A stretch of 64,000 nt of DNA, taken from NCBI GenBank assembly GCA_946407235.1, contig CAMJNF010000001.1, positions 38,849 through 102,848 on the forward strand. The letters are read 5' to 3'. Both the position numbers and the translations under genes were made by a program. The DNA comes from an uncultured Fibrobacter sp. Its GTDB lineage: Bacteria; Fibrobacterota; Fibrobacteria; Fibrobacterales; Fibrobacteraceae. Positions 8,599 through 18,700 of this stretch are shown here, one piece after another. The notes under the pieces were generated by a model. That model ran no database searches and was not told the origin of the DNA. It worked only from the letters and a program-made list of their open reading frames with translations. How positions within the stretch are numbered: the stretch's first letter is position 1; the number at the start of each line of letters is the position of its first letter.

Positions 8599-11500
8599 TT
8601 CCCCATTTGGATCAACAAAATTTACAGGATCTCCGCCATAGCTATACGGATTTGCAAACTGCCCTGCGGGATCAGGACTCATCCACATTCCGAAGAACGG
8701 ATCGAAATAACGACTGCCAAAATAATACTTGCCATGTTCGCCGTCAAATTCCTTGTCCTGCCAGCGTTTATTGTCATCGCCAGCATTTGGAGCCAAATCT
8801 TTCATCGTTCCATACGCATAGTAATCATAGGCACTCTTAAGGCCTTCCGATGTTGCATACCCGCGGACATTACCTTGAGCATCTAAAACAGGGAAATGAG
8901 CAATATCACCTTCATCACGATAAGCTCCAGCCACCAAATCTTGGCGAATCAATTTAAATTTTCCATCGACTCCATTATTTCTTGAAGTTTCATAAACACC
9001 GACTCCAGGTAGAGTCACCCTAGTAAAACCAGTTCCTTTTGAAAGATTATCATAAGAATACCAAATACGGTCGCTACCATCATAAGCGATATCTATAATT
9101 TCCGTAGCGGTATTCAAAACTTGAGATTCATTATTCACTTCTTTCAATGTAATATTTTCAGGCATCGTAGAAAACTTGTATACTTTCACAGGCATATTAT
9201 TCTTGCCATTTTTATATACAAGTTGATTGTGCAAATCATACCAAATGTTACCGGCTGCATCATATTGAATATAAACACCTAAAGCTGATGGAGAATCATT
9301 ATTGATACTCATCCCAGCAGGGCGATAGAATAGTGGCGAATACAAATAATTAATAGAAGTCTCACCTTCGTTCTTTTTCGTCATTCTTCCCAAATCATCA
9401 TAATCATAGAAGCCGGGCATGTCCCCTGAAACAGATGTCAGACGTCCAGAATAATCATAATCATAGATATTTTCTTTTGTAAAATCGCCACTATTTTTCA
9501 CTGAACGCCAATTGTGCAAATTTTTTTCAACTTGATTCGTCTGAACAGATTTAAAATCAAGAATGGTTGAATATATTTCTTTACCACCAACTTTGCTATC
9601 ATAGTACGCAATCTTTGTTGGACGATCGTATACATCACGTGAAATTACCTTTCTAAATACAAGTATATTTTTATCATAATACAACTTTTCACGAACATTG
9701 CCATTCGGTGTATATTTATACTCTGCAAGCAGATCTCCATTTTCCATTGTTTTCACAAGACGCCCTTGATTATCGTAATCACGAGTTCTAGTCGTAATCA
9801 CCTTCCACTTCGACCCCTCCCATTCACTAAATGTACTACGAATTAATTCACTCGAAAGATTATATTCATAACCAAGCTGAACAGCAGGAACACCAGCTAG
9901 CCCCACAACCATCCATCGACATATTTGTTCTCCAATTCTATTATATTCGGATAGTTTGACAGAAATCATTCTTCCTTTTTCATCAAAAGTAATAACAGCT
10001 CCTACATCATTTGAACGAATATTCTTCATTTGGCTAAGAATGGATAAAGCCAACGACTGTTCAACTCCTAAAGACACCAAACTTTCTACCGATGGTTTTC
10101 CATAAATTGTTTTTGTCAGATATTTAATATGAGATTCAGGAATAACAATGTCAGGATTATTGAAATCATTCGGTGACATCCCAAAGACTTCTCCTATAGC
10201 TATAGTTCTTCCCAATTCATCAAAAAAGTATGATGCAAATTCATCATCTTTATGCAAAGGAGTCTTAACAAAACGCAATCGTCCCTTGGCATCGTAACGA
10301 TTTTGCGTTAATCCTCTATCATTACTTTGAATAGACACAACTCGTCCTTGAGCATCATAAGTCGTATAAGAAGCAAGATCACTATATTTTGTATTATAAG
10401 TTTTTGTTAGATTATCGAATTCATCGTATTCATATGCAACCACTTGTTCGTCCTTTCCATCAAAGAACCAACTAGAGAGTTTTCGACCCTTACTATCATA
10501 AACATCTTGAGTGTATTTTCCTTCTGCATTTCGATGAATTTTCAATACGTAATCATGTCTACTGCCATCATTTTTTTTAGAATAGACATCTACAAGCGAT
10601 GTTTTATTCAATTTATCGTAAGGAACAAAGTCATACATTGTTTTTGCTGGCATTTCCCATTCCTGAGCATAATTATCATCATTAAAAACAAAAGCTCTTT
10701 TTGCAATACCAGCAGAAGCAGATACTGCACCATTTCTTTCTGGATTTCCATTAAAATATTTTAATTCCGTGAATGCATTATTTTCGGCATCAGGCCTATC
10801 AACATCATCATCCGTCGGCACTTGATTTTGCAAATTGTCACTTTCAGAACGTTTATAATAATAAGCATTTGCTTCCGTAATACAACCTTCACACGCCATA
10901 TCAACATATTCAAAATCACCCGATTGACTTTTATGCACAAAAGTCATTGGTACACGAGTAGTTTGTCCCATACTATTTGAATATTCCGATGACACAGCAA
11001 ATTCATCATCATGAACTTTTTTCTGTTTTTGAGCAACACCACCAAAAGCATCCATAATTTTTGCAGACGAGAAAATTCTATTCTCAGGTGATGATTGTAA
11101 AGCAGTATAAGTTTCCGTTTTAACCATAGCAGGAACAACAGGAGACAATTCGCGATCCACACATTTTTTATAAAGAACTTTCAGAATCAAATTTGAATGA
11201 TCCAACATTTTCCCGGAAATCCACACTTCTTGTTTATTTTTCGTTATAGAAAAACCAAAATCCATTACATTTTGCAAAATCAGTTTATCATCTTCATAAA
11301 CAATTACCGCATTTTTTTCATCATTTTCTGGAGCAACAATTATCCGATCAATAAAATAACCAGGAGAAGCGCTTATCGAGCCAGTTAAAAAAAATCCTGG
11401 ATATATATCATACACTTTTCTATAAGAATTCGTTGCGTCAACAGCACCTTTTAGTCCAGAAAATTCAACTATTCCTCCAGCCGAATTTTCAACAAATAAA

Positions 11501-12747
11501 TGATGTTTATTTCGTTGTGGCAAAAACTGAACAGATTTAGGTTGAGCCAAAAAATACCTGATTCGATTAATACAGAACTCATATTCAGATAGATAACCAA
11601 CTCCAATCCGCTGAAATTTAAAAGCAGGAGCACCAACAAAATCAATAGTTTCATCGTTACGAATTGTAATACTTTTATTATCAGGATTTGTCTTATACGC
11701 ATTCCATGTATATCCAAAATTTTCCTTAGTCAAGGTGATTTCACTAATATCTTTTGACAACCATTTTTCATAATGAGCTAAATTTGTGTTGTAATATTCG
11801 TCAAAATACCAGCAATAAAGCGGAGAAATTGATTTTGTAGGCAAATTAGAAGCAAGAATTTCAATCGATGATATACTACCGACAACAGGATGTTCTCTAG
11901 AATAGTCATAAGCAATTATTCCACCAAAATCCTCTCCAATAGATTCCATCCGAACCAACAAACCGCTCCCCTTCTGAGGTTCTGTTATATTAACAGCATA
12001 TTCAGGACGCATCGCTTTAGCAATCCAACCAGAACGTAAGCCCTCTGAACCATACACGTCAATATATAAACCATCTGTATTAATATATTCTACGCTTGAA
12101 CCATCATCGGTTAAACTTGCTTTTTTTTCGATATATCCATCAAAAAAAGTTGGCCGCATCCATCCTTCAACACGATTTTTTAAATCATCAAGAATCCAAT
12201 ACTGAACTTGAATTTCTCCATCAGGATACATCAAAACTTGAATCGAATACCTTCTATATCTTTTCAAATAATTCACATGCAGATTTAAAGGACCAAATGA
12301 TAAAACCAATATATTCTCTCTTTTATTATCTATTTTTTGAGATACAATCCCCCATTCAAAAGATTCTCCTAAAAATATTTTATCACCTGCTAATTTAATA
12401 TATGGATGCTTTACATAATCATCTTGTCCATTTCCAAACACAATTCTACCATCTTTATCAACAACAATAGACGTATATTGATGACCTAGAATCTCTATAG
12501 AAAAATTGTCCGAAAAATCAACAACCGGTTTTCCATCATTCGTTGTAAATGATATTCTTTCATCAGACAATGTATAAATATCGGGAAGCTCTTCATTTGG
12601 ACCCAAATTTACAGCATAATCTGCTAAAGATACCCAACTAGGCAAACCATAATGGATATTTCCATCATCATAACGGTTGCTCAAGACATCAGCAAAAAGA
12701 TACTCAGCAAAAATTATTAAAGAAATAAGGCAAACAATCTTTTTCAT
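7552..12747 (-). CDS. Rhs/YD-repeat protein (B gene, cassette 2) with unique C-terminal tip
   Basis: Signal peptide, many YD repeats, core end ...GKYYFGSRYFDPFFGMWMSPDPAGQFANPYSYGGDPVNFVDPNGE, then Gly/Ala-rich segment and variable C-terminus. Confidence 0.9.
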   Translation of the reverse strand: MKKIVCLISLIIFAEYLFADVLSNRYDDGNIHYGLPSWVSLADYAVNLGPNEELPDIYTLSDERISFTTNDGKPVVDFSDNFSIEILGHQYTSIVVDKDGRIVFGNGQDDYVKHPYIKLAGDKIFLGESFEWGIVSQKIDNKRENILVLSFGPLNLHVNYLKRYRRYSIQVLMYPDGEIQVQYWILDDLKNRVEGWMRPTFFDGYIEKKASLTDDGSSVEYINTDGLYIDVYGSEGLRSGWIAKAMRPEYAVNITEPQKGSGLLVRMESIGEDFGGIIAYDYSREHPVVGSISSIEILASNLPTKSISPLYCWYFDEYYNTNLAHYEKWLSKDISEITLTKENFGYTWNAYKTNPDNKSITIRNDETIDFVGAPAFKFQRIGVGYLSEYEFCINRIRYFLAQPKSVQFLPQRNKHHLFVENSAGGIVEFSGLKGAVDATNSYRKVYDIYPGFFLTGSISASPGYFIDRIIVAPENDEKNAVIVYEDDKLILQNVMDFGFSITKNKQEVWISGKMLDHSNLILKVLYKKCVDRELSPVVPAMVKTETYTALQSSPENRIFSSAKIMDAFGGVAQKQKKVHDDEFAVSSEYSNSMGQTTRVPMTFVHKSQSGDFEYVDMACEGCITEANAYYYKRSESDNLQNQVPTDDDVDRPDAENNAFTELKYFNGNPERNGAVSASAGIAKRAFVFNDDNYAQEWEMPAKTMYDFVPYDKLNKTSLVDVYSKKNDGSRHDYVLKIHRNAEGKYTQDVYDSKGRKLSSWFFDGKDEQVVAYEYDEFDNLTKTYNTKYSDLASYTTYDAQGRVVSIQSNDRGLTQNRYDAKGRLRFVKTPLHKDDEFASYFFDELGRTIAIGEVFGMSPNDFNNPDIVIPESHIKYLTKTIYGKPSVESLVSLGVEQSLALSILSQMKNIRSNDVGAVITFDEKGRMISVKLSEYNRIGEQICRWMVVGLAGVPAVQLGYEYNLSSELIRSTFSEWEGSKWKVITTRTRDYDNQGRLVKTMENGDLLAEYKYTPNGNVREKLYYDKNILVFRKVISRDVYDRPTKIAYYDSKVGGKEIYSTILDFKSVQTNQVEKNLHNWRSVKNSGDFTKENIYDYDYSGRLTSVSGDMPGFYDYDDLGRMTKKNEGETSINYLYSPLFYRPAGMSINNDSPSALGVYIQYDAAGNIWYDLHNQLVYKNGKNNMPVKVYKFSTMPENITLKEVNNESQVLNTATEIIDIAYDGSDRIWYSYDNLSKGTGFTRVTLPGVGVYETSRNNGVDGKFKLIRQDLVAGAYRDEGDIAHFPVLDAQGNVRGYATSEGLKSAYDYYAYGTMKDLAPNAGDDNKRWQDKEFDGEHGKYYFGSRYFDPFFGMWMSPDPAGQFANPYSYGGDPVNFVDPNGEFAFIPVLVAAAVGAIIGGATSWYHCEKNNHDNCGGALGKGAAIGGVSGFFGGAAGGAAAGLGSMASGAIGGAASSSAGYMTSSWVNDQRITWSGVGSSAASGAGKGLFNGVSNAAMSGDMLLNHFTSLRDAVSSSFSSMVVAGFNGKNVGNAAKYAFWGSFASSGLHSVFDAGLTNLVGWLGGEDALNFLYNLGPDGRWKREGEAVEYMKDHPGTVSASVAGLDGGLAIATVFGAGPFSHVRASDKNGDVVENNLTNGVIEYYDKDETGHYVYKDMNENRWTYVTDRYIGGQNNGVTVQSMKDQKMDYWAPGPFLGMCVGAAGLVNSKYKAGAPNNFLPWIYRNYWSY

Positions 12748-12758
12748 TTTTCAATTCC

Positions 12759-15700
12759 TTATTTAATAGTTGTATTTGCGCCAATATTGATAGAATTAGC
12801 CCAAATAAGACCTGAGTATTCTGTATAAGGAGATATATTTACACGTCCATTTGGATAAACAATGGTTGCAGATATTTTCGTCCTAACACCGATATACATA
12901 TCGAAGAACCCATTTCCATAAACAAATACCTGTTTAGGATTTTTGTCCACCATAAAGGAGGAATTATCGTCTATTCTCATATTATTCTGTACCCAAATCT
13001 GTAAGAGTGCATTTTCAGCAGTTGATTTCACCTCAACATGCGGAGCTATATACAGAGAATTGAAACGATAAACGCCAGGTTCAAAATAAACACTTGCATT
13101 CGTATAAATAGCAACATCGCCATAATCACCAGGTGACAAAATCATTGTTTGTCCTGCCCAAACATTTATAGATTCAGAGCCCACATTAAAGTTCATTCTT
13201 GAAACATAAGGCACAACAACAGATTGTTGTTCCATCGAACCATAGGAGGCTCCTGCTTGAGAGTTAAGTGTTCCACCCAAAGTGATTGAATAGACATAAG
13301 CATAGCTATTTAACGACATATCACTAGAACACAATACATTCCCTTGAATCTGAGCGTTTGCAGCGACATTGACATCATTAGCCATATATTCGCCTGAAGC
13401 TACAGACACTTTATTTTCAAAAGAAATATTTGATTCTGCTACAAATTTATAGCGGTACTGAGGTGTATAATCCTTCGGGATTGCCGTTCCTTCAATATAT
13501 TCACTACTCGAAGAATTCGAAGAGCTTGAATAGCTTGATGAACTCGATGAGCTCGATAAACTCAATGAGCTCGATGATCTCAATGAACTCGATGAACCCA
13601 ATGAACTCAATGAGCTCGATGAACGTATAACAACAATATCAATTACCTTTTTATTGCCATCCTTATCAATAAAGACAATTTGATTCCCTCTTGTCGATGA
13701 AGATGATTTACTATCATTTAAAGAGCTACTTGACGATACAATAATTTGGTTTTGTTCAACATCAAATTCAAAGCACTCTGGTTTTGACTGTAGCAAACCA
13801 TCTATTAACATATACCAAGCAGAGTTCGGTTTGGGACATATTGTTTTTGAAGTTGTCCCATCCTTGGGCGGATATATTTCATATTCAAATTTTTCTACAG
13901 AGGTAACTGTTTTTTTCTTTTCAGACGACGGAGGATTAAATTCATTCCCTGAATTATTATCTGATGACATTGCATACGATGATGAAGAAACAGCGACGTA
14001 ATCTGATTCCTTCAAAACAAGCACCCCATCAGCCACACCCAACGTTGATGAATTAAATTCAAATTCAGAGGCGTATTCACGATATATATTAAAAGAATAG
14101 GTCAAAGACATATTTTTTGCAGAATTATAAATATGAATTTTAATTTCATTAGAACCATTCTTTAGTGGAACTTCAAATTTTGGAATTTCGTCACCATTTT
14201 TTTCAGCATACATCATAAATTTATCCCTTAAAGATTTTTTCCATGAAAAAACAGGAACGCCATCATTTTCAACAAAAAAACCTTTGACATCATCTTTTTT
14301 AGAGAACATAATATCAAATGGTACTGATTCCATAGTCATGGGAACAACAGCATCGTAATTTAAGATATATTGTCTAAAATTTTTGGATATCGATGTTTCA
14401 GGAATATCACCTAATGCAGCTATCGTTAAATCCTTATCATCTTTAGCAGAATACTTCATCGGAACAATTTTATTTTTTCGCATTGTATTTGTAGATTTTA
14501 TACTTTCACGCAACACTACATAAGGAACTCCATTTGGATTTACAGCCAAATCAGCACTATTCTTTTTATTGCTAACATTTGCAAATGCTGGAGTACCAAC
14601 AGATCTCCAAACACCATTATCATATTTCACTACAGTTATATTGTCTTTATTTGCAGAATTAACAAATGAAACATATGGAACATTATTGTGAACAACCAAA
14701 TCAAAATGATTATTTTCTTCAAGATAAGCTATTATCGCCGACCCAAATGATTGATCAACTAACTCATTAAATTGCAATTCAGAATTATACACAACCAATT
14801 TATAAACTTTCAAAGCATGCTGAGCAGAAAAAGCATCATTATAAAGAATTGCCATATAAATATTCATACCATCAGAAGCCAATTTAACTTTCTTTGCGTT
14901 AGGCAAATGTTCTCCATTATAGAATAAAATATCACCAAAGTCAGAACCAAAACCCTTCCATTTTTTTTCATTTACGTTATAATATTTCACAACAACAACA
15001 ATTGGATGTTCATCAACAATTTGCTTTTTGAAATTCGAGCCCTCTGGTTTTTCAAAAGGTTCATTAAGATCATTTGGATCTAAAAGAGTGTCATATACAC
15101 AAGTAGTTTGAATAGAATAACCAGGATTTTTTCCAATATAAGCAACAAAAGGCACCCCATTTTGTTCAAATGCGGTTCCAGTAACAATATCAGCATCCTT
15201 AACAGAAATATTCTCTACAGATCCTAATTCTTTCCAAGAATCACCATCTAGTTTTTTCACATACAACGAATTATACTCCGAATAACTTTTTTCTTTACCC
15301 AATTCTTCAGGATTTTCAACATACTCTAGTCTGTCATAAAGAACATATGTCTCATTATTTATAGATGTAGACATACGATACATGTCACTTTTCACGCCAT
15401 CCTTATCATATGCACCCATATTAAACCACAATAAATAATTTTCACCTGATGAAATGTTCTTATATCCAAGAGCATTTTGATTCGATGTGTATTTTTCACT
15501 TCTACTCAATTTACCTGTAAAATTAGGAAGTGCAAATACATAATCGACACCATTATTTACAGATCCTCCAATACTTACAAAATCCCCCATTTCTCGGTTA
15601 AACTCATACTCACTCCAACCTGTATTTTTATAAACAGCTTTCCTAATCCCATTTTTATCAAGATATCGAACTCCTGAAATATCATTATCTGTTAAATAAA

Positions 15701-18700
15701 CAGGATTAAACCCTTCCGTTAAAGGTGTTCCATAATCAATCCATCCAGAAGTTGTCTTGTTAATAATTATCGTATATGGGTGTTCCATGGATGAAACAGC
15801 AATATCCAAAGTCATCGACATTCCTTCAAATTTCTTTTCAATCGTACAAGATCCTGTACAATCTTCTTTTTCAAAACTTGAAGGATCTCCTGTTTTGTGT
15901 AGACTATAGAAAACATTTTCACCATCAATATAAGATGACCAAGAAATTTTTAACTCATCTGTATTATTTTTGACAGCAATTTCAATGACTCCAGGAACTT
16001 GAGATACAGCCAACAATTCGCCATTAACAACGAGTTCTTTCAAAGCATTGTTTTTATCAGATTTAACAGCGCATACACTTGAATAATAAGAATTTTTTGA
16101 TTTTAAAGCAATCGTCCCATCAGCTGTTTCCCCATAAATTTCAACAACTCTCCCAGCTTCATCATACTCGAAATAAGCACCAACTCCACGATCATCTACT
16201 TTCGCAATAGGCTTATTCAAATGTTTATCCCAGAAAGTAACCTCAACTTGAGCGTCTTCGGGAACAAATCGAACATCTTGCAAATGGATTTCTGTATCAT
16301 TTGACGTGAAAACATTCAACACACTTTCAACATTCAAATCGAGATCCATTTCAACATCTTTTTCAACATATTCCCAAAGACCATGACCTTTTAAACCTAT
16401 TACAATAGGATTCTTAGAATTCAATTGAACTTTGATTTCATCAGCACCCGCAACAGAACTTGTTCCTTGGACCCATGCAGAAAATCGATAAATCGGCTTC
16501 TTCACATTTATTATTTTTCCGCTAAGTTTCTTTTGTTTATTAATCAAAACTGCAACATTTGAAAATCGACCATAAGCACCATTCGTCTCAGGAAAATCCT
16601 TACCCAAAGAACGCCCTCTCATGATTGGGGTGTTATAACATTCAGTCCAATTATCAACACCACAATCATCACCAGGCAAAACAAGAATTTCGTCAAGGCC
16701 AGCATTGTTAACAGATGCTATCGGGAAAGTCTGTTTTCCATTCTTATAAACTACTGAACTTTTTACACCAATTTGATCCACGATCTCATTAGCCTCGCCA
16801 TTATAGTAGTTCGAAATACTTTTTTTCTTTGTCCATGACGTAGACAATTCGGGGGATTTCCAATTAAAAGAAAATGAATCATCTTTTTGGTTCCTCGGTG
16901 TATAAGCCCAATTTTCATGCACACGCCAAACACCATCATAATCAGAATACGTCATAACATCGCCTGAAACGACCTTTCCCTGACGATTTAATTGATAAGT
17001 CGCAATTTTTTCCGTTACTCGATTTTGAGTTCTCAATTCTGGATATTTTTCAACAGCATAAACATTTATCAAATCCATATCAAAAGCGGGATTATTAAGA
17101 TCTTTAACACTTGTCTTCGCAACTAAATCATTTATTCCATCTGCATAGGTGTAGGATTCCTCTTTGGAAAGATTATTCACAACAGTTTTTTGTTTGACGA
17201 TTCTATCCAAATAAATATGTTTCGGCCAATTTTTCTCACGATGTCTTTCATATTCTCTAACCACCGATTTTACAGGCTTACGCGATGAAGGGTAAACATA
17301 ATATTCCATTGGATGTTCATAATAATTCTCTTGGCATATTTCACCCAAAGCTTTACTTTCATCACATAAATATCGTTCCACAACACCAGCCCCATCAGGA
17401 AGTTTTATCATATAGGAAGACACCATTGATGACTTTGTCAAAAAACTATATGTTATTTTTCCATAACTATATTCATAAGAAACAACCTTATCAACAACAG
17501 GATCCTTAATATATTTTTTTGAAACAAAAAAGCCCTTAATATTAGACATAAAAGAATCATTCTTTTTATAATATAAATGAGTCACACCTTTTGATTTAAG
17601 TTCATGCCCGTAAGATATCAAAAGTGGAGTCGTACTTTTTTCAACAAAATACTCTGCATTCAAATAAGAATAATCTTTAGAATCTTTTTTCAAGAAATCA
17701 GATGACCCCCCAGCTAAATTTTTGGCATAATCCTCGACATTCCAATCAAAGCCATTTCTAACATAACCTTTTTGACCATCATTTACAAAATACCAATCCG
17801 AACCTGCATAAACTATTTTAACATTACCAGAAGACACAATATCTCCAGCTTTCCACTCGCCATCAATGCGTTCAATCAATTGATACTCGCGATAGGGCTT
17901 AATCTCATTATTTCTCAGAAAACGCTTTCTTATTCTAGGTCTTCTTGCAACAAAGAAATTATACCCAGGAGTAGCATCCCATTCGGCTTCTTCCCACCAA
18001 TCAAAATCCTGATCATGAACCATATTTTCATTTCGATAAACAGTACTCCATTTTAAACCATCATATTCAAATAACGACATATTATCATTATCATTATGTC
18101 GTACAACAAAGTAATCCGACCCGACAGCTTGAAAATCGGCAAATTTTTGAACCCCAGGTAAATACGACACATAATAAAAACACCAATTACCATCACAACA
18201 ATTATCTTCAACCAATTTAATGTGATTACAAGTTTTTAAGTCAGTATTGTTGTCTCGCCAATAATAAGCATATGCTTCATAATCATCAAATAAACCACCT
18301 TGTTTTAATTCAAGAATTATATTATCATCAAAAAAAACAAACTGATTATCCTGATCAAGCCGAGTTAAAGTAAGGGTACTTTGAGGTTTTTTATCAGAAT
18401 TAGAATCAAAAGAATATATTTTCATCATACCATCTTTAGAAGCTTTCCACTCTTTCTTATAAGACACTCCAAAATGATTTTTACCCGCATATAAGTTCAC
18501 ATATTTCGTCCTATCCCCACTCGTAAAAACTCCATCATCAACATTTTCAATTGTTGTTGACCAAAAATCATCTGTTCCATTTTTATCCCATATAGTCCAC
18601 GGAATACGTAAATCAATTTTATTATTAGCTATATGAGCAGTTAACAAATATCCAGGACCAACAATAGCCTTATCATGATTTCCAAAATCTACAAAGGATC

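Noticed and set aside
13500-13626. Possible CRISPR-like or regulatory repeat array
   Set aside because: In-frame Ser-codon repeat inside a CDS with no spacer structure.
13430-13630. 66-aa plus-strand ORF with repeated MNSMSSMNS peptides
   Set aside because: Complement of the poly-Ser linker repeat in A2; low-complexity artefact.
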